Shown here: one piece after another, positions 35,901 to 46,400 of the stretch
How positions within the stretch are numbered: the stretch's first letter is position 1
Layout of the letters: every line of letters starts with the position of its first letter
NCBI GenBank assembly: GCA_025094145.1
Contig: JALLLS010000051.1
Span: 62,001-126,000, forward strand
Reading direction: 5' to 3'
DNA from: Spinellus fusiger
Lineage: Eukaryota > Mucoromycota > Mucoromycetes > Mucorales > Phycomycetaceae
DNA length: 64,000 nucleotides
Program-made: the position numbers and the translations under genes
Notes under the pieces: model-generated
The model's database searches: none
Told to the model about the DNA's origin: nothing
Seen by the model: the letters and a program-made list of their open reading frames with translations, nothing else

Positions 35901-37290
35901 TCAGCTCAACGTGTCTCGGATGCACATTCGAAACTGCCTTCCATGGAAGCCTCTAAAAAAAAATACCAGGAGGCCATGAAGGCACTCCAGGACGATCTTC
36001 TACCTGTTCGTGCTCATGGCATAGGCATGCTAAAAGAAATGGTACTTTCTAGAGATCCACTAGTATCATCGGGTTCAGGATTGGACAACGTGCTAGACAT
36101 CTTTGTCAGACTCCTACAAGATGAGGACAGGTAAGGTGTCACAAACACTCTCACTTCTCACCTTACTCCACTACTATTTTACTTTATATATTTATATATT
36201 TATATCTTTATATTTATATATTTATATTTATATATTTAATTTATATCTTTATATTTATATCTTTGATTTATATTCACTCTACCTCCTTGTTATAACTTCA
36301 GCTTTTGTATAGTTTCATTTACTTAAATGCTGTCAAGGGGCTTTCTGCACTGACAGATATCCATGGCAACTCTATTATCATAAAGCTGGGTATTTTCTAT
36401 AGTAACGATGAAGAAAAGTTGGAGAATCGATTACGTATTGGTGAAGCCTTACTACAGACAGTACAGCGCTGCGGTGATGCGCTTAGCAAATATGGTAAGT
36501 GGTACTGTGTAGACTAGCTGAAGTTGAATGAGCACATCCTGTTGGATGCTATTCTTTTATTCTTTATTAGTTATTAATTATCACTATTGCTATTGCTATT
36601 GCTATTGCTATTGCTATTGCTATGGTTTCTATATTAACATTTGACTGGATGGCTTTTTATTATTATCATTTTTACGCCTACTTAACTCTTCCTATTCTTG
36701 GAATTGTCAATTACCAGCCCCTGCTCTGATCAGACCATTAGAGACTGTCTTGACTCGACGTCATGTGGATAAACATTTGAGGGTATCAGCACTTTCAATC
36801 CTAAGCATGGCCTGTCAAACATGCCCTGTTGCACTTACACGACAAATGTGGGAACTCACTGACTGGGTTCTTAATATTCTGGAGATTGAGAAAGAACCAG
36901 AAATTAGAAGAGGTAAAAAAAAGACAGGACAAGACAGGACAAGACAGGACATATCCTTCATCTTCACTACTAAGAAGCTTCTCTTTTTCTTTCTTTTTAC
37001 CCCTTATATATATATATATGTGTGTGTGTATGAATGTATATATTTACATACTTATGTATTCTTTTGTTATATTCTTCTTACCTACAGCTGCTACTGTGGT
37101 GACCCTTTCATTGTTCCGTGGCCTACGGTCCCAAACATTGTATGATTACCCCACAGATAACTTGAGACGGACTTATCATACATTAAGATACATTGAGTCC
37201 AGTGATCCTGACGAATTGACACGTTACCAGGCTAGAGTTGCCTTGAGTGACCTTGATGCAATCATGCGAGATGAATTGTTTAAAAATTAG
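32911..37290 (+). CDS. TANGO6: TANGO6 / Rtp1-type HEAT-repeat protein
   Basis: Cytoplasmic HEAT-repeat protein. Yeast Rtp1 helps assemble and import RNA polymerase II; the animal homologue was found in a Golgi-organisation screen. Thirteen exons give 1048 residues: 32911-33043, 33108-33281, 33360-33521, 33562-33988, 34092-34264, 34297-34388, 34455-35033, 35110-35261, 35382-35689, 35764-36130, 36313-36494, 36718-36912 and 37088-37290. The Rtp1 C-terminal domains are clear: ALQDDLLPVRAHGIGMLKEM, SFIYLNAVKGLSALTDIHGN, then RLRIGEALLQTVQRCGDALS and HLRVSALSILSMACQTCP. The N-terminal conserved part includes WMRSICGRYLSRILLRPNGI. The fifth intron would be only 32 bases with donor 34265; a donor at 34250 gives 47 bases and also keeps frame. 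A tandem ATG at 32917 is an alternative start. Confidence 0.88.
36585..36622. repeat. TATTGC hexanucleotide repeat in TANGO6 intron
   Basis: Six perfect TATTGC units in the 223-base intron between exons ending 36494 and starting 36718. Confidence 0.9.
36921..36950. repeat. AAGACAGGAC decanucleotide repeat in TANGO6 intron
   Basis: Three perfect 10-base units start 8 bases after the donor site of the last intron. Confidence 0.9.
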
Positions 37291-37687
37291 TACAGTCGTT
37301 TTGTATTTTTATTATAAACAAATTAAGGAGGCAGTGCTTAATATTGTTTCTGCACTATTTACAATGACTCTTGAAGAATGGTTATTATGCAGAAAATACA
37401 GTGTTCGGTCTTTAAAAGGTGCACTAGTATTTCTCTATATTTAGGATAAAAGAATTGAACTTTATAAAATAGGAATATGTACTTTGTATTGGATACATAT
37501 CAACAAGGATAAGAGTGAAGAGAGATTGGATGAGAAGGATAAATAGAGTGAAAAAGGTATAATATATCTACACAGAGAAAGAAGACAAAGTTACAGAGAA
37601 TAGTAATAAAAGAAATGTATCCTTAATAAAAGGAAAAGGCAAGAAACAGAAGAGATGGGTGACTTGTGGGTTTTTCATTTCATTTCA

Positions 37688-37990
37688 TTATGCAATGGGG
37701 CTGCTGCTGATAGTGGCTGTGGCTGTGGCTGTAGTGGTGGTGGTGGTGGTATCATTATTGCTATCATCTTCTTTACTATAGAAAGTATCAAAACTAATGT
37801 CCAGGAGATTCAAAGGTACAGTAATAAGACATGTCCACTGCGAGGGATGAACACCGTTACGAGGGCAATTATCCTGTCAGAATTAAGTAAAAATCCAAAT
37901 TGATACAAGACTACCTACATTATGCTGGGGCATCCAATAGCCACATAGTTCACATGTAGCAGGGCAAATAAAGTGAGGTGGAGAAATCAT
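37688..37990 (-). CDS. Small cysteine-rich protein, putative zinc binder
   Basis: I do not recognise the family. Two exons, 37919-37990 and 37688-37873, joined by a 45-base GT-AG intron, give 85 residues. The N-terminal part reads HFICPATCELCGYWMPQHN and, after the intron, DNCPRNGVHPSQWTC: Cys residues spaced C-x3-C-x2-C, then His, C and a final C, suggesting one or two zinc sites. The C-terminus is low complexity (six Thr, then Thr-Ala repeats) coded by ACC and ACAGCC repeats. A good TATA box, TATAAAAAGGG, lies on the same strand about 75 bases before the ATG (38063-38073). An upstream open frame reaching 38178 (with CISCNK) could be a 5' exon, but the TATA box falls inside it. Downstream of Nem1 on the same strand. 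Confidence 0.5.
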
Positions 37991-38062
37991 TCTGATGCTA
38001 TGAATAGCAAGAAAAGAGAAGAGAAGAAAGAGTCAAAATAAAATAGGACTGCAGAATCTCGA

Positions 38063-38073
38063 CCCTTTTTATA
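38063..38073 (-). promoter_or_regulatory. TATA box of the small cysteine-rich gene
   Basis: TATAAAAAGGG on the minus strand, 73 bases before the ATG at 37990, the best TATA match seen near any gene in this window. Confidence 0.45.
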
Positions 38074-38342
38074 GCTTAGAATTGTCCTAGAATGATCAGG
38101 GTCTATGTTCTTATTACAGCTGATACATAAATAAAAGATCCTGCACGAGAATAATTTCAATGCTTCCATGAGTAGCACAATGAGGTTCTGATCATGTGGT
38201 TTCCCTGTCGATTGAATTCTTTGTTGAGGTCTGTTTTTTTTAAGCTTTACTTGTTTCTAATGGACGTGTTTTTCTCCTTTTTATTTTTAGTAGTCATACA
38301 CGTATTGATAAGCATGCGAAAAATACAACAAACAAAATAAAA

Positions 38343-39261
38343 TCATTCAAGGCCTGTTCTTAAACGCAAAACACTCCGAACATCAGTCGTAAATCGCAAT
38401 GCATCCAATAAGGGCAGTAAGTCTAATAAACACTCGTCTTGAGGGTTTGATATCCAGTCTTTAAGTGGGATTCCATTCTCTAGAATAAAAAACAAAAATA
38501 TTGGTTCTAGACATGGACTCTTGTCTTCAATCGTTTACCTTGATTCAGTGCAAAGGCAGAAGCACTGTTATCCACCAGACACACTTTAGATAAATCTGGT
38601 TCTGCCAAGGAAATGTCCTTAACAAAATGGCCATTGCGGTATTCACATGACTTGCGCTTAAGCCATTCTGTTCCAACAGAAATTGAACTTACTTGTCTGA
38701 AATAACGCTGAGAGATAATGGGCTGATCTTGATTTAGCCAGTCAATCACTGGGTTGGCATAGTCAGCCAGTGAGGCAGTGAATATGATCACTTTATACCA
38801 TTGACTAATCTACTCAATAATAAACAGGCTGTAGGTAGAAGCATATCTCTGTCGGGGTGAACAGGCACAGTATTATCACTTACCGTATGAAGAAAGAAAT
38901 CAAGATGAGGTCTTTTGTAGACAATATAAAGGATATCCTGTTGGTTGGTTTTTACCTCAATGTTCTTACATTGAATTGAGGAACTCATAAGACTATGATT
39001 ATCAGCAGCAGATCCTAGTCTCACAGAGTGTACCAGTGTTTCATCCAAGTCCAATACAAGTGTTTTCTTCTTATAATAAAGGCAAGGTGTCTTTGTTTGC
39101 TTGGTGTGTTTTGTTGGGTGGACTTTGAAAGATTCTGGTCGTAATCGGTGGATGAACAAAGACCAAATGTACTGATAGATCGTTGAGAAATAGCCTATAC
39201 TATGAGAAAGAAAGAGTAAAAAGCGACAATGAAAAAATGAATGCAATGATGTCACTGGCAT
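38343..39261 (-). CDS. NEM1: Nem1/CTDNEP1 (Dullard)-type HAD phosphatase
   Basis: Membrane phosphatase of the endoplasmic reticulum and nuclear envelope that activates the phosphatidate phosphatase lipin (Pah1) and so controls lipid storage and nuclear shape. Three exons: 38884-39261, 38539-38809 and 38343-38479, 261 residues, close to animal Dullard (about 245) and shorter than yeast Nem1. A hydrophobic segment near residues 12-35 ([20 protein letters not shown]) would anchor it. The HAD motif [10 protein letters not shown] carries the nucleophile Asp and the second Asp. Motif [11 protein letters not shown] and [20 protein letters not shown] follow, then [12 protein letters not shown] and the family C-terminus [16 protein letters not shown]. 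The ATG at 39261 is the first in the open frame; an additional upstream exon cannot be excluded. Confidence 0.92.
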
Positions 39262-40327
39262 TTTAGAAATAGAATAAGATAAAAAAGATAAACAACAAGT
39301 TTAGAATGAAATAACAAGTGTGATTACTAGTAATTCTATCAAAAGAATAGGAAGAAATAATAAAAGTGTATGGAGAATTGTAGAGAAATAAAATAGAGAA
39401 ATAGAAAGATAAAGATAAAGATGACAGCTTATAGTTTACTGGCTAGAAGGCATAGATAAAAGGTGTAGACTCTTGTCAATGTCGTCATTTGGCTTATTTA
39501 GAATATTGAATTTGGGAGCAGATAAAAGAAGGGTAGACAATAAGAGAGGTTTTGGAATGGAAGGAGATACTAAAGGACGTTTGGAGGATTTCTTCCACCG
39601 ACCATTAACAATAAACAAAATGGTTTGTGTTCTTTAGTTCTTGTTCCTATGACTTTTGGTGGCTGCAAATACATAAAGTAGTAGATAGATAGACTCAGTA
39701 AACAGTAACACTGTCTAGTTTATTTTACATGATAAACTATAATAGTGGTAGATCGGACTATGTTAGTATTGATATTCAAGCACTATAGAGATAAAATAAT
39801 AACTTATGTTTGATGTAGTGTTGAGCAGTTATCTTTAAAACTAAACTATCTGAAATTTTATATTTTTATTGAATCACAGAACTAGACTTCATCTTAATCC
39901 TGACGTTTTAAATATACTATTAGAATAATATAAGCTATACAAGCAAAGATAAAGACTTTTTTTGAAGTAATAAAGATGCAAGATATAAGATATCTCAATT
40001 TGATATTTCAATAGTATAAGAAAAAAGATAGAAGAAAGCTATTTTATATCTGTAAAGTATCTTTTCAAAAACTATAGATATTTTCTGTACTCTACATAAC
40101 ATTACTATTTATCCTCATAAATGCCCACAAGTAAACACTCTTTGGATATTGGCTAAACTAGAACACAAATACTGACTACCCAATGAGTTATGTCTTCTCA
40201 TTAGTTCGATAGGAGAGATGCTTTGTATTAGACCCAACAGCACTTTACAGGAATAGATCGTTACCAGCCAGTGATTGATTCTCTCATAGTAGTAAGATAT
40301 ATGGAGACACCTATGTGTATTTTCAAT
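39262..40327. other. AT-rich spacer left of the inverted repeat
   Basis: No gene supported. A 60-residue open frame on the minus strand (39436-39618) has no ATG and no recognisable motif; it could at most be a 5' exon of Nem1. Confidence 0.4.
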
Positions 40328-40670
40328 ATTTATTACAAACAGCCCTTTGTGGCATAGATAACAGTTATCTAGATATGTTATTTGAATGCATAATGGAAAT
40401 TCACTTTGCCTTATATGCCATAAAGATGGGCAATTCTATTGAAGAATAGATGGGATCCCATATGGAATCATGGTTAGTTGTAGGTTCTATGTCTGTGGTT
40501 TAAAGTGTCTAACCATGTATTTATTCAATAACTACTGTCTGAATTTAATAAGTACAAAAGAGTAACACCAAGAACTATGCTTTACTAGTACTCTTATATG
40601 AGAGTGCTTTCATATTGATACTACAATGAAACAAAGAATGATCATTGGACTAAAACAGAGACATTCGAGC
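40328..40670 (+). repeat. Left arm of a 343-bp perfect inverted repeat
   Basis: 343 bases that read identically to the reverse complement of 41427-41769; I found no mismatch when comparing row by row. The inner end is ACATTCGAGC, after which the two sides diverge abruptly. Confidence 0.95.
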
Positions 40671-41220
40671 AAAAAATGATAGGAATGAGGATTTTTAACT
40701 TTTTAGTGTGTTTTTTAACATCTTGCTATAGTGATCTTTATTTTTAATGCCATACAAGCTGTTTTTTTATTGATCCTTATTATCTGACTGCTATTGGTAC
40801 ATTATGAAGACAAGGGTAGACAACCACAACATCACTCTCAAGGCAACATCTTTGATTATAATTAAAAAATATTCGTAAAGCAAAGCACAGACACAACTAC
40901 TTTGTTTACAGGATATAAAAAGATATAGCTAAGAAATGACTTAATATTTCTATGTACTTGTTTATGTAGGGATTTTTTTATAATTCCAATTTTATGCACA
41001 AAGAGTAAGTATACAATCTCCAGAAACTCCCGAAACTCCTTTGATTCTCCGGCTGTCTTTTCAATCAAGACGTCTTTTAGAAGACATCTGGCAGTTGAGT
41101 TTCATACAAGAATAGAAAAAAAGCACGTTGAGAGAACAAGAGAGAATGGTTTATGTATTTACAAAGCACAGTTTATTGAACATTCATAATATAAAAGTAG
41201 TAATAAAGACTGGCCGTGTT

Positions 41221-41478
41221 CTATGCATTGATTCCAGCAGCTTCTAGCTCTCTGGTCTTTCCAAAGGCGTGTCTATGAGTGGTGGCTCTACCGACAACCT
41301 CGATAAATAGAAACTTGCCCCAACCAAAAATAAAAATTCAAGGAGATAAGCAAAAATAAAAATAAAAATCAGGAGCTAGTGCGAAGTCTCCTCCAAGTGT
41401 AAATCTCTTTTTCTCCTCACCCTTACGCTCGAATGTCTCTGTTTTAGTCCAATGATCATTCTTTGTTTCATTGTAGTA
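41221..41478 (-). pseudogene. Orphan coding-like fragment crossing the inverted-repeat border
   Basis: Not identified. On the minus strand one stretch reads KNDHWTKTETFERKGEEKKR then FTLGGDFALAP; a second, after a likely splice acceptor, reads VVGRATTHRHAFGKTRELEA then AGINA stop (TAG at 41221-41223). The amino-acid composition and the clean stop look like two last exons of a real gene. The first stretch starts inside the right arm of the inverted repeat and no upstream exon is found, so the gene appears truncated. The left arm carries a copy of only its first part. Confidence 0.4.
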
Positions 41479-41769
41479 TCAATATGAAAGCACTCTCATA
41501 TAAGAGTACTAGTAAAGCATAGTTCTTGGTGTTACTCTTTTGTACTTATTAAATTCAGACAGTAGTTATTGAATAAATACATGGTTAGACACTTTAAACC
41601 ACAGACATAGAACCTACAACTAACCATGATTCCATATGGGATCCCATCTATTCTTCAATAGAATTGCCCATCTTTATGGCATATAAGGCAAAGTGAATTT
41701 CCATTATGCATTCAAATAACATATCTAGATAACTGTTATCTATGCCACAAAGGGCTGTTTGTAATAAAT
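41427..41769 (-). repeat. Right arm of the 343-bp perfect inverted repeat
   Basis: Inverted identical partner of 40328-40670, separated by a 756-base spacer. Transcription through both arms would give a long perfect hairpin. Confidence 0.95.
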
Positions 41770-42670
41770 GTGTGTGTATGTGATATATTTAAAGTATTAC
41801 TATGTATAGACATGGGTAGCATTAGTGATTTTATGTAGTATCAAGACTAGACATCCATTTTATCACGGTCTCTGTATGTCGAGATGATGGTAAATATCTT
41901 GGAAAGAGAATTCTTAGCTTTGAACAAAAAAGGTTAAACGCTGAGTGTTTTCAAAACACTCTATAGCTCCTTAATAACAAACTTTGGTGTAGGTTTTCCT
42001 CTTTTTTCCTTTTTTCTTTCTTTCCTTTTTTGCTCAATATACGTGTTATGAGTAGTATTAAACTTAGAAAAACCACAAGCATAAATGCTAAAATAAACTC
42101 TAAAGGCACAATTCTCCTGTTTTATATTTTACCTAATAACACCATGACAGCTGCTATTCTTCCATCTTGTTTCAGAATCTTTAGAAAGAGTTAGTCATTT
42201 GAACAGCACTTGAGCTTTGTAGACTGTAAATAATCGACATGGAACAAGTGTATTTTAAAGTATGCTATTTGATTCAGATCAGGTTTAAAGCATTCTCCAA
42301 GCCTGGGCTGTATCCTGTATTCTCTACTTTCTATTATGCATTCTCCAGGCTCTATGATGTATCATTTAACCTATAGTATTCCTCTGTAGCACCAAATATA
42401 TAGTTTGTATTTTATGTGTATGTTATTCACAGCCTTTTTCTGTTTTATAATTGATTTTTCCCATCTTCACAGCAGAATCAGTTGTTAAGAGCTAACAAGA
42501 GGACAGAATGGGAGCAAAATCTCGGAGATACAGAACCAATTAAGTAGTTGAAATTTCTTGGCGCTCTCTGAGCTGTACATTGGTGGAACGGAGTATTGAT
42601 ATGATTCCACTAATTATAAAGTATAATAGAGCTTCTTTGATGATTTACTTTTATCTAATCTCTTCTCCTT
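41770..42670. other. Spacer upstream of the adhesin-like gene
   Basis: No gene supported. Includes a T/C-rich tract at 41998-42032 and the promoter of the gene starting at 42671. Confidence 0.4.
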
Positions 42671-44644
42671 ATGGATTTTATTAAGAAAAGAACAGATGGC
42701 GCTATAGTTCTATCTATTGATGACTATTATGATTACCTTTCTGGAACAGAGTCAAACACACACGGAAGCCAACCCAAAGGTAGTATAGAGAACAGGGTAT
42801 CATTGTGATATGCCAGCTCTGACCCCTTCTTTTTAGGTTACAGGGCAAAGAAAGTGTTTTTTCTTTTAGGTGGCATTGTGTTTTTCCTATGGATAATAAA
42901 CCCTTTCCAATACAATGTAAAGTCAATGAATTGTTCAATAATACAGCATTCAATTAACAGATAGCACAATAGACAAGCAAAAACCGCACCAGAAGCCATT
43001 CTTTTGAATCATTTGACAATGTTGATGTGGCAGGCGCTAGTAAATTAAATGAATTTATGCAAAATGTGAGATCAATACTCCATCGACCTTATTCACAAGA
43101 AGAACTACACAGCAGTGAAAAGGTAGTTCAATGTGCATAGTAGACTTACTCTAAGGATGGATTTGCTTACCTGTGTGCATAAATCTGTTGTATAGTATCA
43201 TTCGCACTATCCATACTATTCTAACCAACAAAAATATCCTAAACCCCTTACCTATGTTGACCAAGATTCCGAATATACTACTGATCAACAGAAATTCATT
43301 ACTAGTGAGAAATTGCCCAGTGAAAGTAACACTTCACCAGAGTGGGAGTCAGCCCACCGTTATTTTCCTGCTCACCACCGGTTTCATTCTCACTCTGAGC
43401 ATGACTCAGTTAGATATCACAACCATCAACAAGATGCGAAGAGAATTAGGCACTCTGAAATCATCTCAGTGGGTAGACAGCAGGAACTCTCTGGAAGTTC
43501 TGTAGACACACCAAACTATACTGGCTCCTCTATCTTTGTTTTCTCGCCAGAACAGTTCCAAAATGCCAATATCATTTCAAGGGGATTCTTCTATGGAAAC
43601 AACAGTATCAACATCATCAAGTCTAATAGTCTGGACCTTAATGAAACCAATGTTAAGATCAATGTTACTGTTTATACTGAAGAAGATAGTGATGAAGAAC
43701 AAGTCCAAATATCGTCCATAAAGGAAGATGGCTTGTATTCTCTTCATATCAACCGTCTTTTCTCATTGCAGAAGAGTTCTTATCATCATCGACTGTCCAA
43801 TGACTTATCTTCTCGGCCACACCACCAACAACATCGTCACAGTCGCCATAACTTCCATCATTATCCATCAAATCATCACCAACAGAGTCGTCGTGGTCAT
43901 TCTAATGATAATTACTACAGTCGCTTTAAGAGTGCCATTCGCTACTATACTAAATACAGAGGAGGAAATCAAAGAGTTCATAAACACTCCCAAGTGTCTT
44001 ATACCATTGATATCATTTTTCCTGCTAACATGGGTTCGTTTGGCAATTTCAATGTTTATGCCAAGAATGGTGGTAAAGTAAGAGGCCAGAATTTGGAGGC
44101 ATTGGCTTTCCGTCATTTAAAGATTGGTGTTGATAAAGGCTCCATCAAGTTAAAGGTAAAAAGGCGACTCATTCATCTGTATTCTAGAGTGCAGTAGAGA
44201 GGCCTTTTCTATGCAGATATATATACTCATATGACTATTCTTGTCACTTAGGGGCTACAAGCTGAACGTATCACATTAACTGCCTTTCATGGTGAAGTTG
44301 AAGGCGTCTATTCTCCTTCTCAGTCATTGATGGCAGGTGTTGTTGAAGGATACACTGATATTATTAGTCTTCCTGCCAACACAACAAGCAGTATCAACTA
44401 TACTGTTCGAACGCTGAAAGGACATGCCACTCTTCAACTGCCCTCCAATGCATTTAAAGGAGACTTCACGGTTTTACAGAAAGAATATGAAAGACCACCC
44501 ATTGTTACAGCTACAGACCTTAAGGATCTTCATTTGACTGAGACAAGTCCTTCAGCTGTGGATGGTTATTTCAAAGAAACAGATACAAATGCGTATGCCT
44601 TTGTTCATTGTCAGCATGGTCAGGCTGCACTCGTATTCAAATGA
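42671..44644 (+). CDS. Histidine-rich protein with adhesin-like C-terminal beta repeats
   Basis: Function unknown. Four exons keep frame (42671-42779, 43034-43122, 43196-44155 and 44252-44644), 516 residues. The N-terminal half is disordered and rich in His, Gln, Ser and Tyr (for example HRFHSHSEHDSVRYHNHQQ). From about residue 185 the sequence alternates short strands. The last 180 residues repeat a pattern like GSFGNFNVYAKNGGKVRG, LQAERITLTAFHGEVEGVY, and INYTVRTLKGHATLQLPSN, which resembles bacterial and fungal DUF4097/DUF7330-type putative adhesin domains, where strands stack in a right-handed beta sheet. No signal peptide or membrane segment is seen, so a surface role is not supported directly. 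The first intron (254 bases) is long for this window and is the least sure part. Confidence 0.7.
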
Positions 44645-44767
44645 GATGAATGAATAAAAAGCAAGATTTTCAATCGATATATTTGAAATACAAGGTGTTC
44701 AAATAAAGTAGTCCACAAAAGAGAATGATTTCTGTGCATCTTATATAGAGTCTCCTTTTTTTCATTT

Positions 44768-46332
44768 TTAACGTCTTGGGCTTGGTGTGCGAGGTCCTCT
44801 TAAGCCTGATGGGCTTCGAGAGCGACGTCGTAGTTGAGGTCCAGGTGGCATGGGCAAACGCTCTTCCCTATAACGAGTATTGGGTGTTCTGTACATAGCG
44901 GGTCTATTACGATACAATAGTTGAGACGAGGTCCACTCAACGCGCCTGTTCCTGTTACCTAAAAGGCCGATTCTCATAGCGTTCAGACGAAGGTGCTCTG
45001 TATCTTATAGGCGGAGGAGAACGTCTAGTCATTGTCAATATACTACAGCCATTTTCTTTTCTCTTTCTCTTTATGATTCATTCATTCTTTTCTTTATGAT
45101 TCATTCATTCTTTCTCTCATCGTGGAAGATATGTAGTGGCTGCTTACCGAATGTCTCGAGAAGAGTGTACTACGCGTTGCTCCCTCATGTTCATTCTTCC
45201 TCGGAAATTACCTTCACGGGACGGCATAGGATCACGATAGCTGGGTCTATCCATTGGAATAGTCTCATGTCTACGATAATCCACAGCTAGCCGATCATTT
45301 TTAACATTTGCAGAATAAGGACGGGGTGCACTTCCATAGCGCTCAAAGTCTCCTGGATCAAATTCCAAAATAAAAAATCAACAACATATCCACACTGGGC
45401 TGTTTTGCCGAAAAAAACGTACTCGGCGGATACGGCTCACGTACATCCACCATATTATTACGAGAATAACGATCATTGTAATGTATTGGTGTGTTGACAG
45501 GCTCCATAGAGCGCTCATAACGATGATGGTATCTTTCCACTGGCAAGCGTGATACTAAACCATTCCTATATTCAGGTACATAACGGTCTCCTGTTGTTGT
45601 AGAGACAGTAGCTTCCTCACGATACTCTGGTCGTATAAAAGGGCGTAAAGTGTCTTGGCTATGAGAAGAATCGGGCAGAGAACACGTTGCAGTTAACAGT
45701 TGTTCTTCTTTTCCACACTGTGCTGACAGTTGCAAAAGAAAGAAAGAAAGAAAAACAACTCCACAAGAAGTGTACAATAAAAAGAAAGAAGAGAAAGAGA
45801 GAGAGGAAGAAAAATGCCATTGTGAAGGGCACGACACGAAACAGAGAAACAGAGAAAGTCGCCGTCTGCCTTACCTCGGGCATTCGCGTAAATAGTGGCC
45901 CACTCCACCACATTTATAACACGTCCCTTTGATAACACTGCCAAAACGACGATCCGTGTCATTACGTGCAAATTCAACGCGCAGAGTGCTTCCCATAAAG
46001 AGAGCACCATTAAGATGGCGAATGGCTTCATTACACGCTTGACGGTCTTCCATGTCCTTTATAAATCCAAAAGTTATTGCTGAGAAACATAATAAAACAC
46101 TGCTGCATTGTTGTTTGTGCATGTCAGCGTTCGGTGCTACTTCTCAAGACATGCTCGACTGACAGAAATGCTTTCTTTTGTGCAGGGCTGTTGATCTGAG
46201 AAAACTTACGACAAAGGCAAATCCCTGCTTGATCTCGATCATGACTACTCTTCCATACTTAATGAACAGCTGCTTCAAGTCATCCGAGTTTAAATCTGCT
46301 GGTGTATTGCCTACGTAGACTGAGGATGCCAT
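44768..46332 (-). CDS. SR-type splicing factor with RRM and CCHC knuckle
   Basis: RNA-binding protein, probably nuclear, acting in pre-mRNA splicing or mRNA export. Six exons: 46210-46332, 45875-46056, 45423-45658, 45148-45352, 44959-45024 and 44768-44903, in frame, 315 residues. The single N-terminal RRM shows RNP2 VYVGNT and RNP1 KQGFAFV followed by DMEDRQACNEAIRHLNG. A CCHC zinc knuckle CYKCGGVGHYLREC follows, the layout of human SRSF7 and plant RSZ proteins. The rest is Arg/Tyr/Pro-rich with RRRSRSPSG and a TPSPRR end, typical phosphorylation sites of SR kinases. True RS dipeptides are fewer than in animals. Starts only 68 bases after the FHIP stop on the same strand. Confidence 0.87.
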
Positions 46333-46400
46333 TCTATTTATCAAAGAGTAAACAGAACAATTGAAAAATGAATAATTTAAAAATAAGGGACATCGCAAGG

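Noticed and set aside
39436..39618. Minus-strand 60-residue frame upstream of Nem1
   Set aside because: No ATG, no clear splice donor into the Nem1 exon; the Nem1 ATG at 39261 is sufficient.
40862..41068. Minus-strand open frame within the inverted-repeat spacer
   Set aside because: No family resemblance; may be chance in AT-rich DNA.
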